This document shows, piece by piece, positions 1-5,212 of a stretch of 6,182 nucleotides of DNA (its first letter is position 1; every line of letters starts with the position of its first letter). The notes beneath the pieces are model-generated. The model was not told the origin of the DNA. It worked only from the letters and a program-made list of their open reading frames with translations, and searched no databases. The translations under genes were made by a program, and so were the position numbers. Source of the stretch: Bauldia sp. GTDB lineage: Bacteria; Pseudomonadota; Alphaproteobacteria; Rhizobiales; Kaistiaceae. The stretch is taken from contig JAGRKY010000422.1 in the NCBI GenBank assembly GCA_020442095.1, positions 1 to 6,182 on the forward strand, written 5' to 3'.

Positions 1-203
1 CCGATCAGCCCCATGCCGTACATCTGGCCGGCGCGTTCCTCGAAACGCCGGATCAGCAGCATCTGCTCGTAGGCGGAAATTTCCTGGTCGGATGTGAGCT
101 CGGCGAGCTTGCTGGGAGAATTCGGTACCACGGTCGGCCGGGATCGTTTCTCGGGCTCGGATACTGGCGCCGACTTGTCGGCCTTCCGTGCGGCTTTAGC
201 CAT
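1..203 (-). CDS. pdhA: Pyruvate dehydrogenase E1 component, alpha subunit (N-terminal part, runs off the left edge)
   Basis: The E1 alpha subunit, with E1 beta, uses thiamine diphosphate to decarboxylate pyruvate and pass the acetyl group to the E2 lipoyl domain, feeding acetyl-CoA to the TCA cycle in the cytoplasm. Sixty-seven complete codons are present. Residues 1-35 form a Lys/Ala/Pro/Ser-rich tail often seen on alphaproteobacterial PdhA. From about residue 38 the conserved family start appears: YEQMLLIRRFEERAGQMYG, then the GLIG turn. The thiamine-binding part lies outside the window. The ATG at 203 is chosen because a strong purine-rich Shine-Dalgarno (GGGGAGGAG) lies six bases upstream. 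It sits 127 bases downstream of the ftsB-like gene on the same strand, the usual rhizobial arrangement. A CTTGAC box on the minus strand near 307-302 has no good -10 partner, so I do not call a promoter. Confidence 0.93.
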   Translation of the reverse strand, partial: MAKAARKADKSAPVSEPEKRSRPTVVPNSPSKLAELTSDQEISAYEQMLLIRRFEERAGQMYGMGLI

Positions 204-330
204 GCAGTACTCCTCCCCTGGGGCCCTGCTTGTTAATTTGCGCCGAAGGGTAGCCGATGGCGAGAGCCAATCCAAGAACTGGAGGCCTGTCTTTCGTGCA
301 GGTCAAGTATGCCGAAATGGAATGGATGGC

Positions 331-675
331 TCAGTCGAGAGAATTATCTCGCGAATGCTGCACCGCACCAAAAGAAATCACGACTTCATCTGGCCGGATC
401 AGATTAAGCGAAGTGCGAGCTTCGATATCGAGGATATCCGCGTCGAGGCTGTCCGGCTTGAGGTAGGAGACCCGCTTCTCCAGCGCGGCACGCTCGTCGC
501 GCAGGTCGTTGAGGGTCGCCTTGAGGTCGTCCGCCTCCACCTGCATCCGCTCCAGAGCCGGCAGGCCGTAGGCTCCGTTATAGGCGTGATAGCCGAAATA
601 GCCGACGAAGGCGGCCGTGGTCAGCGGCAGCCAAAGGAGCCGGAGCGGCGATCGACGGCGGTGGCGGGTGATCAT
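331..675 (-). CDS. ftsB: Septum formation initiator (FtsB/DivIC family) protein
   Basis: A small bitopic divisome protein of 114 residues. In the known family it bridges FtsL and FtsQ at the septum and helps activate septal peptidoglycan synthesis. Visible parts in order: a basic cytoplasmic tail (residues 1-10, ITRHRRR), one membrane helix (about 12-31), a short linker NGAYGL (33-38), a heptad-like coiled coil (about 41-72, ERMQVEADDLKATLNDL onward), and the conserved C-terminal motif with SLDADILDIEAR and LIRPDEVVI (about 76-100). The start at 675 is preferred over longer upstream readings because AGGAG sits five bases upstream and the membrane helix then falls at its normal place. The length fits rhizobial members. 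It lies upstream of pdhA as usual, but eno, its common upstream neighbour, is about 5.4 kb away. Its promoter must therefore lie in 676-913. Confidence 0.85.
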   Translation of the reverse strand: MITRHRRRSPLRLLWLPLTTAAFVGYFGYHAYNGAYGLPALERMQVEADDLKATLNDLRDERAALEKRVSYLKPDSLDADILDIEARTSLNLIRPDEVVISFGAVQHSRDNSLD

Positions 676-913
676 GGAAACTCCTGTCCGATGACGGCGC
701 CACATTGCCCCAATCAGCCTTAATGGATGGTTTCGCTCGCACCGACGGGCCCCCGCTTTCGACGAATCCCGCGGCGGGAGGTGGCGAGCCTGGTGCGGCG
801 CAGCATCTTCTTTTTGAGAACGGATCGTTGACCCTGACCGTCTAGAAAAAGGCGCGTTGGCCCTATCGGGGCCATCCAACCGGGCCATTAACATCCCTGA
901 AGAGGCAAGAATC
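676..913. promoter_or_regulatory. Divergent intergenic region between ftsB and the acylase block
   Basis: This 238-base gap separates divergently transcribed genes and must carry at least the upstream signals for both. No convincing coding sequence is seen. On the plus strand a TTGACC box (828-833) has no acceptable -10 at 16-18 bases. A GAAC (818-821), 17 bases, then CGTC (839-842) arrangement resembles, with mismatches, the GGAAC/CGTT promoter of the alphaproteobacterial general stress sigma factor EcfG. The Shine-Dalgarno GAAGAGG (899-905) lies eight bases before the ATG at 914. Assignment as a regulatory region is from position. The promoter suggestions are weak. Confidence 0.4.
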
Positions 914-994
914 ATGAACCGTATCCGGACATCCCTGAAGGCCGCGGTGGCCGCCGTCGCACTCGTCGCCACCGGCCTTGCGCCGGCCGCCGCC
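914..994 (+). other. Signal peptide coding segment of acylase paralogue 1
   Basis: Codons 1-27 encode a typical Sec signal: two arginines in the first five residues, about 15 hydrophobic Ala/Val/Leu residues, then Pro and three Ala before Cys28. Signal peptidase I cleavage after Ala27 would both export the enzyme and generate the N-terminal cysteine nucleophile. Similarity with the downstream paralogue begins at this same cysteine codon (995), so the segment is absent from gene 2. Confidence 0.85.
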
Positions 995-2002
995 TGTACC
1001 CGGGCGGTCTATCTCGGCTCGGACGACACCGTCATTACCGGCCGTTCGATGGATTGGGCCGAGGATATGGGGACGAATCTCTGGGTGTTTCCGCGCGGCA
1101 TGGAGCGCGACGGCGCGGCCGGTCCCGAGTCGCCGAAATGGACGTCGAAATACGGCAGCGTGATCGCCAGCGGCTATGACATCGGCACCGCCGACGGGAT
1201 GAACGAGGCGGGCCTCGTCGCCAACCTCCTCTATCTCGCCGAATCGGACTACGGCACCGCCGAGGGCAAGCCGCCACTCTCGATGGCGATCTGGGCGCAG
1301 TATGTGCTCGACAATTTCGGCACTGTCGCCGAAGCGGTCGATGCGCTCTCGAAGGAGCCCTTCCGGGTGGTGACCGCCGAACTCCCGAACGGCAAGAAGG
1401 CGCAGCTCCACCTGTCGATCTCGGACGCCAGCGGCGATTCGGCGATCTTCGAGTATCTCGGTGGCAAGCTCGTCATCCACCACGGCAAGCAGTACCAGGT
1501 GATGACCAACTCGCCGAGCTACGACCAGCAGATCGCGCTCAACGCCTATTGGGAGCAGATCGGCGGCCTCACCTTCCTGCCCGGCACCAACCGCGCCGCC
1601 GACCGTTTCGCGCGGGCGTCCTTCCTGATCAAGGCGATCCCGACCGAAACGGCGAAGGCGCTGATCTCCGCGGTCCCGGACCACACCTACGCCAACCAGG
1701 CGGCCGCGAGCGTGCTCAGCGTCATGCGCTCGGTCTCGGTGCCGCTCGGCATCACCACTCCCGGCCAGCCGAACATCGCCTCGACCCTGTGGCGGACGGT
1801 CTCCGACCAGAAGAACAAGGTCTATTTCTTCGACAGCGCGACCAGCCCCAACGCCTTCTGGGTTCCGCTCGCCGATCTCGACCTCTCGCCCGGCGCTCCG
1901 GTGAAGAAGCTGACCGTCGCCGGCGGCACGATCCATTCGGCCAACGCCGCGAAGGACTTCGTCGAATCGAAGCCCTTCACGTTCATGGCCGTCGAGCCGT
2001 AA
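914..2002 (+). CDS. Secreted choloylglycine hydrolase / penicillin V acylase family Ntn-hydrolase (paralogue 1)
   Basis: Predicted periplasmic N-terminal nucleophile amidase of 362 residues that hydrolyses the amide bond of N-acyl compounds. The family includes bile salt hydrolases, penicillin V acylases and Gram-negative acyl-homoserine-lactone acylases. Residues 1-27 are a signal peptide: basic start MNRIR, a hydrophobic Ala/Val core, and APAAA at the end. Cleavage would expose Cys28 as the N-terminal nucleophile. Family residues line up by eye as Arg44 and Asp47 (in GRSMDW), Asn199 (in TNSPSYDQQ) and Arg231 (in AADRFARASF), matching Arg18, Asp21, Asn175 and Arg228 of bile salt hydrolase. 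The position of bile-salt-hydrolase Asn82 appears to be Tyr107, as in penicillin V acylases. The start at 914 is chosen because GAAGAGG lies eight bases upstream and the signal peptide begins there; a longer in-frame start at 857 would bury it. The substrate is unknown; N-acyl-homoserine lactones or penicillin V-like amides are favoured over bile salts. A lipoprotein reading of the PAAAC site is unlikely because it lacks Leu at -3. Confidence 0.9.
   Translation: MNRIRTSLKAAVAAVALVATGLAPAAACTRAVYLGSDDTVITGRSMDWAEDMGTNLWVFPRGMERDGAAGPESPKWTSKYGSVIASGYDIGTADGMNEAGLVANLLYLAESDYGTAEGKPPLSMAIWAQYVLDNFGTVAEAVDALSKEPFRVVTAELPNGKKAQLHLSISDASGDSAIFEYLGGKLVIHHGKQYQVMTNSPSYDQQIALNAYWEQIGGLTFLPGTNRAADRFARASFLIKAIPTETAKALISAVPDHTYANQAAASVLSVMRSVSVPLGITTPGQPNIASTLWRTVSDQKNKVYFFDSATSPNAFWVPLADLDLSPGAPVKKLTVAGGTIHSANAAKDFVESKPFTFMAVEP
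995..1999 (+). repeat. Tandem gene duplication, copy 1 (partner 2123-3127)
   Basis: The codons for Cys28 to Pro362 align without any gap to codons 2 to 336 of the next gene, at a constant offset of 1128 bases. By hand I count about 30 amino-acid differences in 335. Long perfectly identical DNA runs occur, for example 69 bases at 1463-1531 matching 2591-2659. The last 116 or so bases before the stop have only two mismatches. This is a direct repeat made by gene duplication, not a mobile element. Confidence 0.93.
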
Positions 2003-2022
2003 TAGCCCAATCGATACGCTGG

Positions 2023-2055
2023 CCCGGTGGCGCCGCCTCTGGCGGTCGCGCCGGG
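2023..2055 (+). other. GC-rich stem-loop in the spacer between the two acylase genes
   Basis: GGCGCCGCC (2029-2037) can pair across a TCT loop with GGCGG (2041-2045) and CGCC (2049-2052), leaving a three-base bulge. CCC (2023-2025) and GGG (2053-2055) can extend it. No run of T follows, so it is not a standard intrinsic terminator. It may protect or process the mRNA between the paralogues, or may simply reflect high GC content. A second, smaller inverted repeat, GTTCGG (2079-2084) with CCGAAC (2097-2102), sits directly before the next ribosome binding site. Confidence 0.3.
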
Positions 2056-2104
2056 TCGGCACGACGGCCCGCAACCATGTTCGGGCCCCGGTTTTTCCGA
2101 ACCC

Positions 2105-2110
2105 AGGAGG
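2105..2110 (+). promoter_or_regulatory. Ribosome binding site fixing the signal-less start of acylase paralogue 2
   Basis: AGGAGG lies nine bases before the ATG at 2120. This strong match supports translation beginning at Met-Cys. The alternative in-frame start at 2027 would add 31 Pro/Gly/Arg-rich residues with no signal-peptide character and place the cysteine nucleophile internally. Confidence 0.75.
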
Positions 2111-2119
2111 CAGGAAGCA

Positions 2120-3133
2120 ATGTGTACGCGTGCGGTCTATCTCGGATCCGAAGATACCGTCATCACCGGCCGGTCGATGGACTGGGCCGAGGACATGGGG
2201 ACGAATCTCTGGGCGTTCCCGCGCGGGATGGAGCGCGACGGCGCGGCCGGTCCCGGGTCGCCGAAATGGACGTCGAAATACGGCAGTCTCATCGCCAGCG
2301 CCTATGACATCGGCACCGCCGACGGCGTCAACGAGGCGGGCTTGACGGTGAACCTGCTCTACCTCGCCGAATCCGACTACGGCACCACCGAGGGCAGGCC
2401 GCCGCTCTCGATGGCGGTCTGGGCGCAATATGTGCTCGACAATTTCGGCACCGTCGCCGAAGCGGTCGACGCAATCGGCAAGGAGCCCTTCCGGGTGGTG
2501 ACGGCCGAGCTCCCGAACGGCAAGGCCGCGCAGCTTCACCTGTCGCTTTCCGACCCGACCGGCGATTCCGCCATCTTTGAATATCTCGTCGGCAAGCTCG
2601 TCATCCACCACGGCAAGCAGTACCAGGTGATGACCAACTCGCCGAGCTACGACCAGCAGCTCGCACTCAGCGCCTATTGGGAGCAGATCGGCGGCCTCAC
2701 CTTCCTGCCCGGTACCAACCGCGCCGCCGACCGTTTCGCGCGGGCGTCCTTCCTGATCAAGGCGATCCCGACCGAGGTCGCGCAGGGCTATATCAGCGCG
2801 GTGCCGCAGCACACCTACGCCAACCAGGCGGCGGCGAGCGTGTTGAGCGTCATGCGGTCAGTCTCGGTGCCGCTCGGCATCACCACGCCCGATCAGCCGA
2901 ACATCTCGTCGACGCTGTGGCGGACGGTCTCCGACCAGAAGGACAAGGTCTATTTCTTCGACAGTGCGACCAGCCCCAACACCTTCTGGGTCCCGCTCGC
3001 CGATCTCGACTTCTCGCCCGGCGCTCCGGTGAAGAAGCTGACCGTCGCCGGCGGCACGATCCACTCGGCCAACGCCGCGAAGGACTTCGTCGAATCGAAG
3101 CCCTTCACCTTCATGGCCGTCGAGCCGAAATAA
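2120..3133 (+). CDS. Cytoplasmic choloylglycine hydrolase / penicillin V acylase family Ntn-hydrolase (paralogue 2)
   Basis: A 337-residue tandem paralogue of the preceding enzyme, about 91% identical to its mature part by hand count and collinear to the stop except for one extra C-terminal Lys. It begins MCTRAVYLG with no signal peptide. Removal of Met1 by methionine aminopeptidase would expose Cys2, as in bile salt hydrolases of Gram-positive bacteria. Active-site candidates are all kept: Cys2, Arg18, Asp21, Tyr81 (Asn82 position of bile salt hydrolase), Asn173 and Arg205. Substitutions cluster in several patches. VANLL becomes VNLL with a preceding Thr near residues 75-79, close to the predicted substrate pocket, and ETAKAL becomes EVAQGY. 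The spacer to gene 1 is 117 bases and contains possible stem-loops, so co-transcription is likely but not certain. Cytoplasmic location is inferred from the missing signal. The substrate is unknown and may differ from that of paralogue 1. Confidence 0.88.
   Translation: MCTRAVYLGSEDTVITGRSMDWAEDMGTNLWAFPRGMERDGAAGPGSPKWTSKYGSLIASAYDIGTADGVNEAGLTVNLLYLAESDYGTTEGRPPLSMAVWAQYVLDNFGTVAEAVDAIGKEPFRVVTAELPNGKAAQLHLSLSDPTGDSAIFEYLVGKLVIHHGKQYQVMTNSPSYDQQLALSAYWEQIGGLTFLPGTNRAADRFARASFLIKAIPTEVAQGYISAVPQHTYANQAAASVLSVMRSVSVPLGITTPDQPNISSTLWRTVSDQKDKVYFFDSATSPNTFWVPLADLDFSPGAPVKKLTVAGGTIHSANAAKDFVESKPFTFMAVEPK
2123..3127 (+). repeat. Tandem gene duplication, copy 2 (partner 995-1999)
   Basis: Gapless match to copy 1, starting at the cysteine nucleophile codon and ending at the shared penultimate ...VEP codons. 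Identity is patchy: near-perfect blocks alternate with more diverged ones, for example around 2775-2810, where several adjacent codons differ. This mosaic suggests gene conversion after duplication. Confidence 0.93.
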
Positions 3134-3137
3134 GGAG
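3132..3137 (+). promoter_or_regulatory. Shine-Dalgarno-like AAGGAG overlapping the stop codon of paralogue 2
   Basis: AAGGAG begins inside the TAA stop (3131-3133) and lies eight bases before an in-frame TTG at 3146. It could start the following gene 19 codons earlier than the ATG at 3203. The competing site is GGAG at 3192-3195, seven bases before that ATG. The ATG is preferred because it places a compact signal peptide at the very N-terminus, but the upstream site is a stronger Shine-Dalgarno match, so the start remains open. Confidence 0.4.
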
Positions 3138-3202
3138 CTCGTCCATTGATCGTCGCAACATCACGCCACGAAATGCCAACGAACCAGCGGTGGAGTTCAT
3201 TC

Positions 3203-3694
3203 ATGCCTCGCTTCGCACTATTGACCATCGGGTTATTGGTGACCGCGACCATGGCGCATGCCGACGACGGGCCGGCCCCGGAGTGGCTCGCGGTCATCCA
3301 GGGCACGGTCGACAGCGTTTCCGTCGACAAGCTGACGCTTTCCCCCGATCCGACGGTCATCGTCTTCACCGACCGGCCGGACCGGAAAGTCGGCTTCATG
3401 GCGATGGAAACCTATGTGGCGAGCGCATGGGGCCCTGACGCCGACTTTGACACGGATCCGCCGAATGCCTCCGTCGTGCTCGATGGTCGGCTCGACCAGG
3501 GTCTCTCGGTCTACGAGATTACGGGGATGAGCTGGAGCAGCGGCGGAGTCGATATTGCGTACCGCGTCCTTGAAGGCGCGGCGCCGAAGCCCGGTGAGCG
3601 ATTCGTCGCAACCATCGACACCGACTACGACCTCCACGTCGACAACCACTCAAACGACTCGGGCGGCGGCCCGGTCGTTTTCGGCAAGCCGTAG
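3203..3694 (+). CDS. Small secreted protein of unknown function
   Basis: A 163-residue protein with a clear Sec signal peptide (residues 1-20, beginning MPRFALLTIGLL and ending MAHA, cleaved before DDGPAPEW). The mature part of about 143 residues is acidic and looks beta-rich, with no second membrane segment. Notable motifs are VFTDRPDR (54-61), a GFMAMETYVASAW segment (64-76), TDPPNAS (84-90) and an Asp/Asn/Gly-rich tail (139-157). The DRPDR ... DPPNA combination resembles a group of uncharacterised secreted bacterial proteins that I recall but cannot verify here; I assign no function. It follows paralogue 2 by 69 bases on the same strand. An alternative start at TTG 3146 would add 19 residues before the signal. 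There are no cysteines in the mature region. Confidence 0.75.
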   Translation: MPRFALLTIGLLVTATMAHADDGPAPEWLAVIQGTVDSVSVDKLTLSPDPTVIVFTDRPDRKVGFMAMETYVASAWGPDADFDTDPPNASVVLDGRLDQGLSVYEITGMSWSSGGVDIAYRVLEGAAPKPGERFVATIDTDYDLHVDNHSNDSGGGPVVFGKP

Positions 3695-3919
3695 CGGACG
3701 TTTGCGACCGGTCGGCCTGGTCGGTATCGGCGCCGCGCGATCTCGCTGGGCCGTCCGCGAGCGGCCTTGTTTCTCGCCGGCGAATACGGGGCGGCCTCAC
3801 CATTCCTGGCCGACCGCATCCACCGCCTCTTCGGTGCCTCCGAGGATGGCTCTGTTGTACTGCAACCAAATGGCGGGTTAACACAGCCGCTTGTCGTTTG
3901 GCTTCGAGGAGCTGAGCCT
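3695..3919 (+). other. 225-base gap before the transporter gene, no clear gene
   Basis: No convincing coding sequence is seen. The frame of the transporter stays open back to 3767, but those residues look nothing like a carrier N-terminus. Small features include a perfect 10-base palindrome, CGACCGGTCG (3705-3714), just after the upstream stop, and a five-base stem (CTCGC/GCGAG) near 3750-3770 without a T-run. A TTGTAC box near 3854-3859 lacks a good -10. The length leaves room for a separate promoter for the transporter pair. Confidence 0.35.
3906..3911 (+). promoter_or_regulatory. Ribosome binding site supporting a TTG start for the transporter
   Basis: GAGGAG lies eight bases before an in-frame TTG at 3920. 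No ATG or GTG start in this frame lies upstream of the first membrane helix. The resulting 430-residue product matches the usual length of the carrier family, whereas reading from 3767 would add 51 residues of non-membrane sequence. Confidence 0.6.
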
Positions 3920-5212
3920 TTGGCCCAGGTATCGCGAAAGATTCCGCTGAGGCTCGGCTGGCTGGCGGATCCGAAGACGATCTTTGCCGCGACGATCGCC
4001 GGAGGTTTGCTGGGCGTGCTGCTGCCGTCAGTCGGCAAGTTGCTCAAGCCCGCCGGGGATATTTACATAGCGGCCCTGTCGATCAGCATCGTGCCGCTGA
4101 TGATGACGGCTCTGGTCAGCGGGCTCGGGCGGATGCTCCGCAGCCCCGTATTGCGGCCGAGCTTCCCCCGCTTCGCGCTCGCCTACCTGGCGCTCCTGCC
4201 CGTCCCCGCAGTGATCGCCATTGCCGTGGGGCTTGTATTCCACCCCGGCGGCGATCTCAGCCCGGAAGCGGCGGCGAGCCTCGGCGAACGGCTCTCGACC
4301 GCTGCTGCCGCCCTGCCGGCGGGAGGCCTCGACGAGTTCCTCATCAACATCATTCCGAGCAATATCTTCCGGGCGCTCAGCGCGCAGAATTTTGCGGCGA
4401 TCGTCATCTTTTCGTTGCTGCTGGGCATCGGCCTCGGGTTGGCGGACACGCCGGCCGCCGACCACACGCTGGACGTGACCCATTCCCTTTACATGGCGTT
4501 CTCGCGGATCTTCGAGGCGATCATGAAGGGGCTGGCGGTGGGGCTCTTCTGCCTGATGGCCGGCGTGACCGCGACCGTCGACCTCGTGATGTTCGAGAGC
4601 CTCATCGGCTTCATCGCCGCCTTTTACTTTGCGGCGATCGTTCTGCTCGCCTTCTACGTCATCCTGCTTCTTTCCCTCCGCCGCATCGGCGGCGTGCGAA
4701 ACCTCGCCGCGCTCAGGCAGCCCTTCACCATTTCGTTTCTCGCCAACAACCCGTTCATCGCACTGCGCCCCTCGATGGAGATCGTCACCAAGCGCTTCGA
4801 TGCACAGGAGGACGAGACGAGCGCGGTGATGCCGTTTGGGATCATCGCCAATCAGCACGGCCAGATAATGAATTTCATCCTCATCACGATGTTCCTGGCC
4901 AACGTGTACAGCCTCGATCTCTCAGGGGTGCAGCTGGCGACGCTGTCCGTCGGCAGCGTCATTGGCGGCACGGCGGTGGTTGGCGGGGGCGCGGCGCTGG
5001 CGCCTGCCCTGACGCCGATCCTCGGGTCGGTCAGTGTTCCCGGCGACCTAGCGGTGGTGATCCTGACGACGACGGAGCAGATCGTCGGCCCCATGGTGTC
5101 GCTGCTGACGGTATTCAGCTCGGTCGTGCTGTTGCTGATAGGGCGCGGCACCACTCGGCACACGCCGGCCCCTGCCGCCCCGGCGTCATCGACGACGGAG
5201 GCCGAAGGATGA
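3920..5212 (+). CDS. Divergent DAACS-family (SDF) carrier, cation-coupled amino acid/dicarboxylate symporter-like
   Basis: An inner-membrane secondary carrier of 430 residues with the glutamate/C4-dicarboxylate transporter fold. Family evidence: a cytoplasmic start then helix 1 (about 19-38); SISIVPLMMTALVSGL (54-69), matching the helix 2 motif; and IIPSNIFRALSAQNFAAIVI (144-163), a strong family hallmark followed by SLLLGIGLGL. Re-entrant-loop-like segments lie at about 269-285 and 345-372 (Gly/Ala-rich). Key signatures are changed. The helix 7 NMDGT motif of GltPh reads NQHGQ (311-315). In helix 8, by my alignment, the GltPh residues Asp394, Arg397, Asn401 and Asp405 correspond to Val380, Thr383, Gln387 and Pro391. 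The ordinary acidic-substrate and sodium sites therefore look lost, and both substrate and coupling ion are uncertain. The C-terminal tail (411-430) is rich in Thr/Pro/Ala. TTG is chosen as start because of the GAGGAG eight bases upstream. It overlaps the next gene by four bases, so the two proteins probably act together. Confidence 0.83.
   Translation: MAQVSRKIPLRLGWLADPKTIFAATIAGGLLGVLLPSVGKLLKPAGDIYIAALSISIVPLMMTALVSGLGRMLRSPVLRPSFPRFALAYLALLPVPAVIAIAVGLVFHPGGDLSPEAAASLGERLSTAAAALPAGGLDEFLINIIPSNIFRALSAQNFAAIVIFSLLLGIGLGLADTPAADHTLDVTHSLYMAFSRIFEAIMKGLAVGLFCLMAGVTATVDLVMFESLIGFIAAFYFAAIVLLAFYVILLLSLRRIGGVRNLAALRQPFTISFLANNPFIALRPSMEIVTKRFDAQEDETSAVMPFGIIANQHGQIMNFILITMFLANVYSLDLSGVQLATLSVGSVIGGTAVVGGGAALAPALTPILGSVSVPGDLAVVILTTTEQIVGPMVSLLTVFSSVVLLLIGRGTTRHTPAPAAPASSTTEAEG
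5197..5201 (+). promoter_or_regulatory. Ribosome binding site of the solute-binding protein, inside the transporter gene
   Basis: GGAGG lies seven bases before the ATG at 5209, within the last codons of the transporter. With the ATGA overlap (5209-5212), this is the classic layout for translational coupling and roughly matched synthesis of the two proteins. Confidence 0.7.

Noticed and set aside
818..842. EcfG-like promoter: GAAC, 17 bases, CGTC
   Set aside because: Each half has a mismatch to GGAAC/CGTT and a match of this quality is expected by chance in GC-rich DNA. It is kept only as a remark on the intergenic region.
980..997. Lipobox reading of the signal peptide end before Cys28, making acylase 1 a lipoprotein
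   Set aside because: The -3 position is Ala rather than Leu/Val, and acylation of this cysteine would block the catalytic nucleophile that is conserved in the family.
1549..2307. A plus-strand open frame bridging the end of acylase 1 and the start of acylase 2, with a similar one at 2677-3438
   Set aside because: It is out of frame with both enzymes, Arg/Pro-rich, and made of GC-rich third-position shadow. The recurrence only reflects the duplication.
863..2812. A 649-codon open frame on the minus strand across both acylase genes
   Set aside because: It is a shadow of the plus-strand genes. Its protein repeats itself because the underlying genes are duplicated, its composition is Arg/Asp/Gly/Val-rich low complexity, and both plus-strand genes have motifs, starts and ribosome binding sites.
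4028..4858. A 276-codon minus-strand open frame opposite the transporter
   Set aside because: The translation is His/Arg/Glu/Asp-rich with no recognisable domain and lies fully opposite clear membrane-helix coding sequence.
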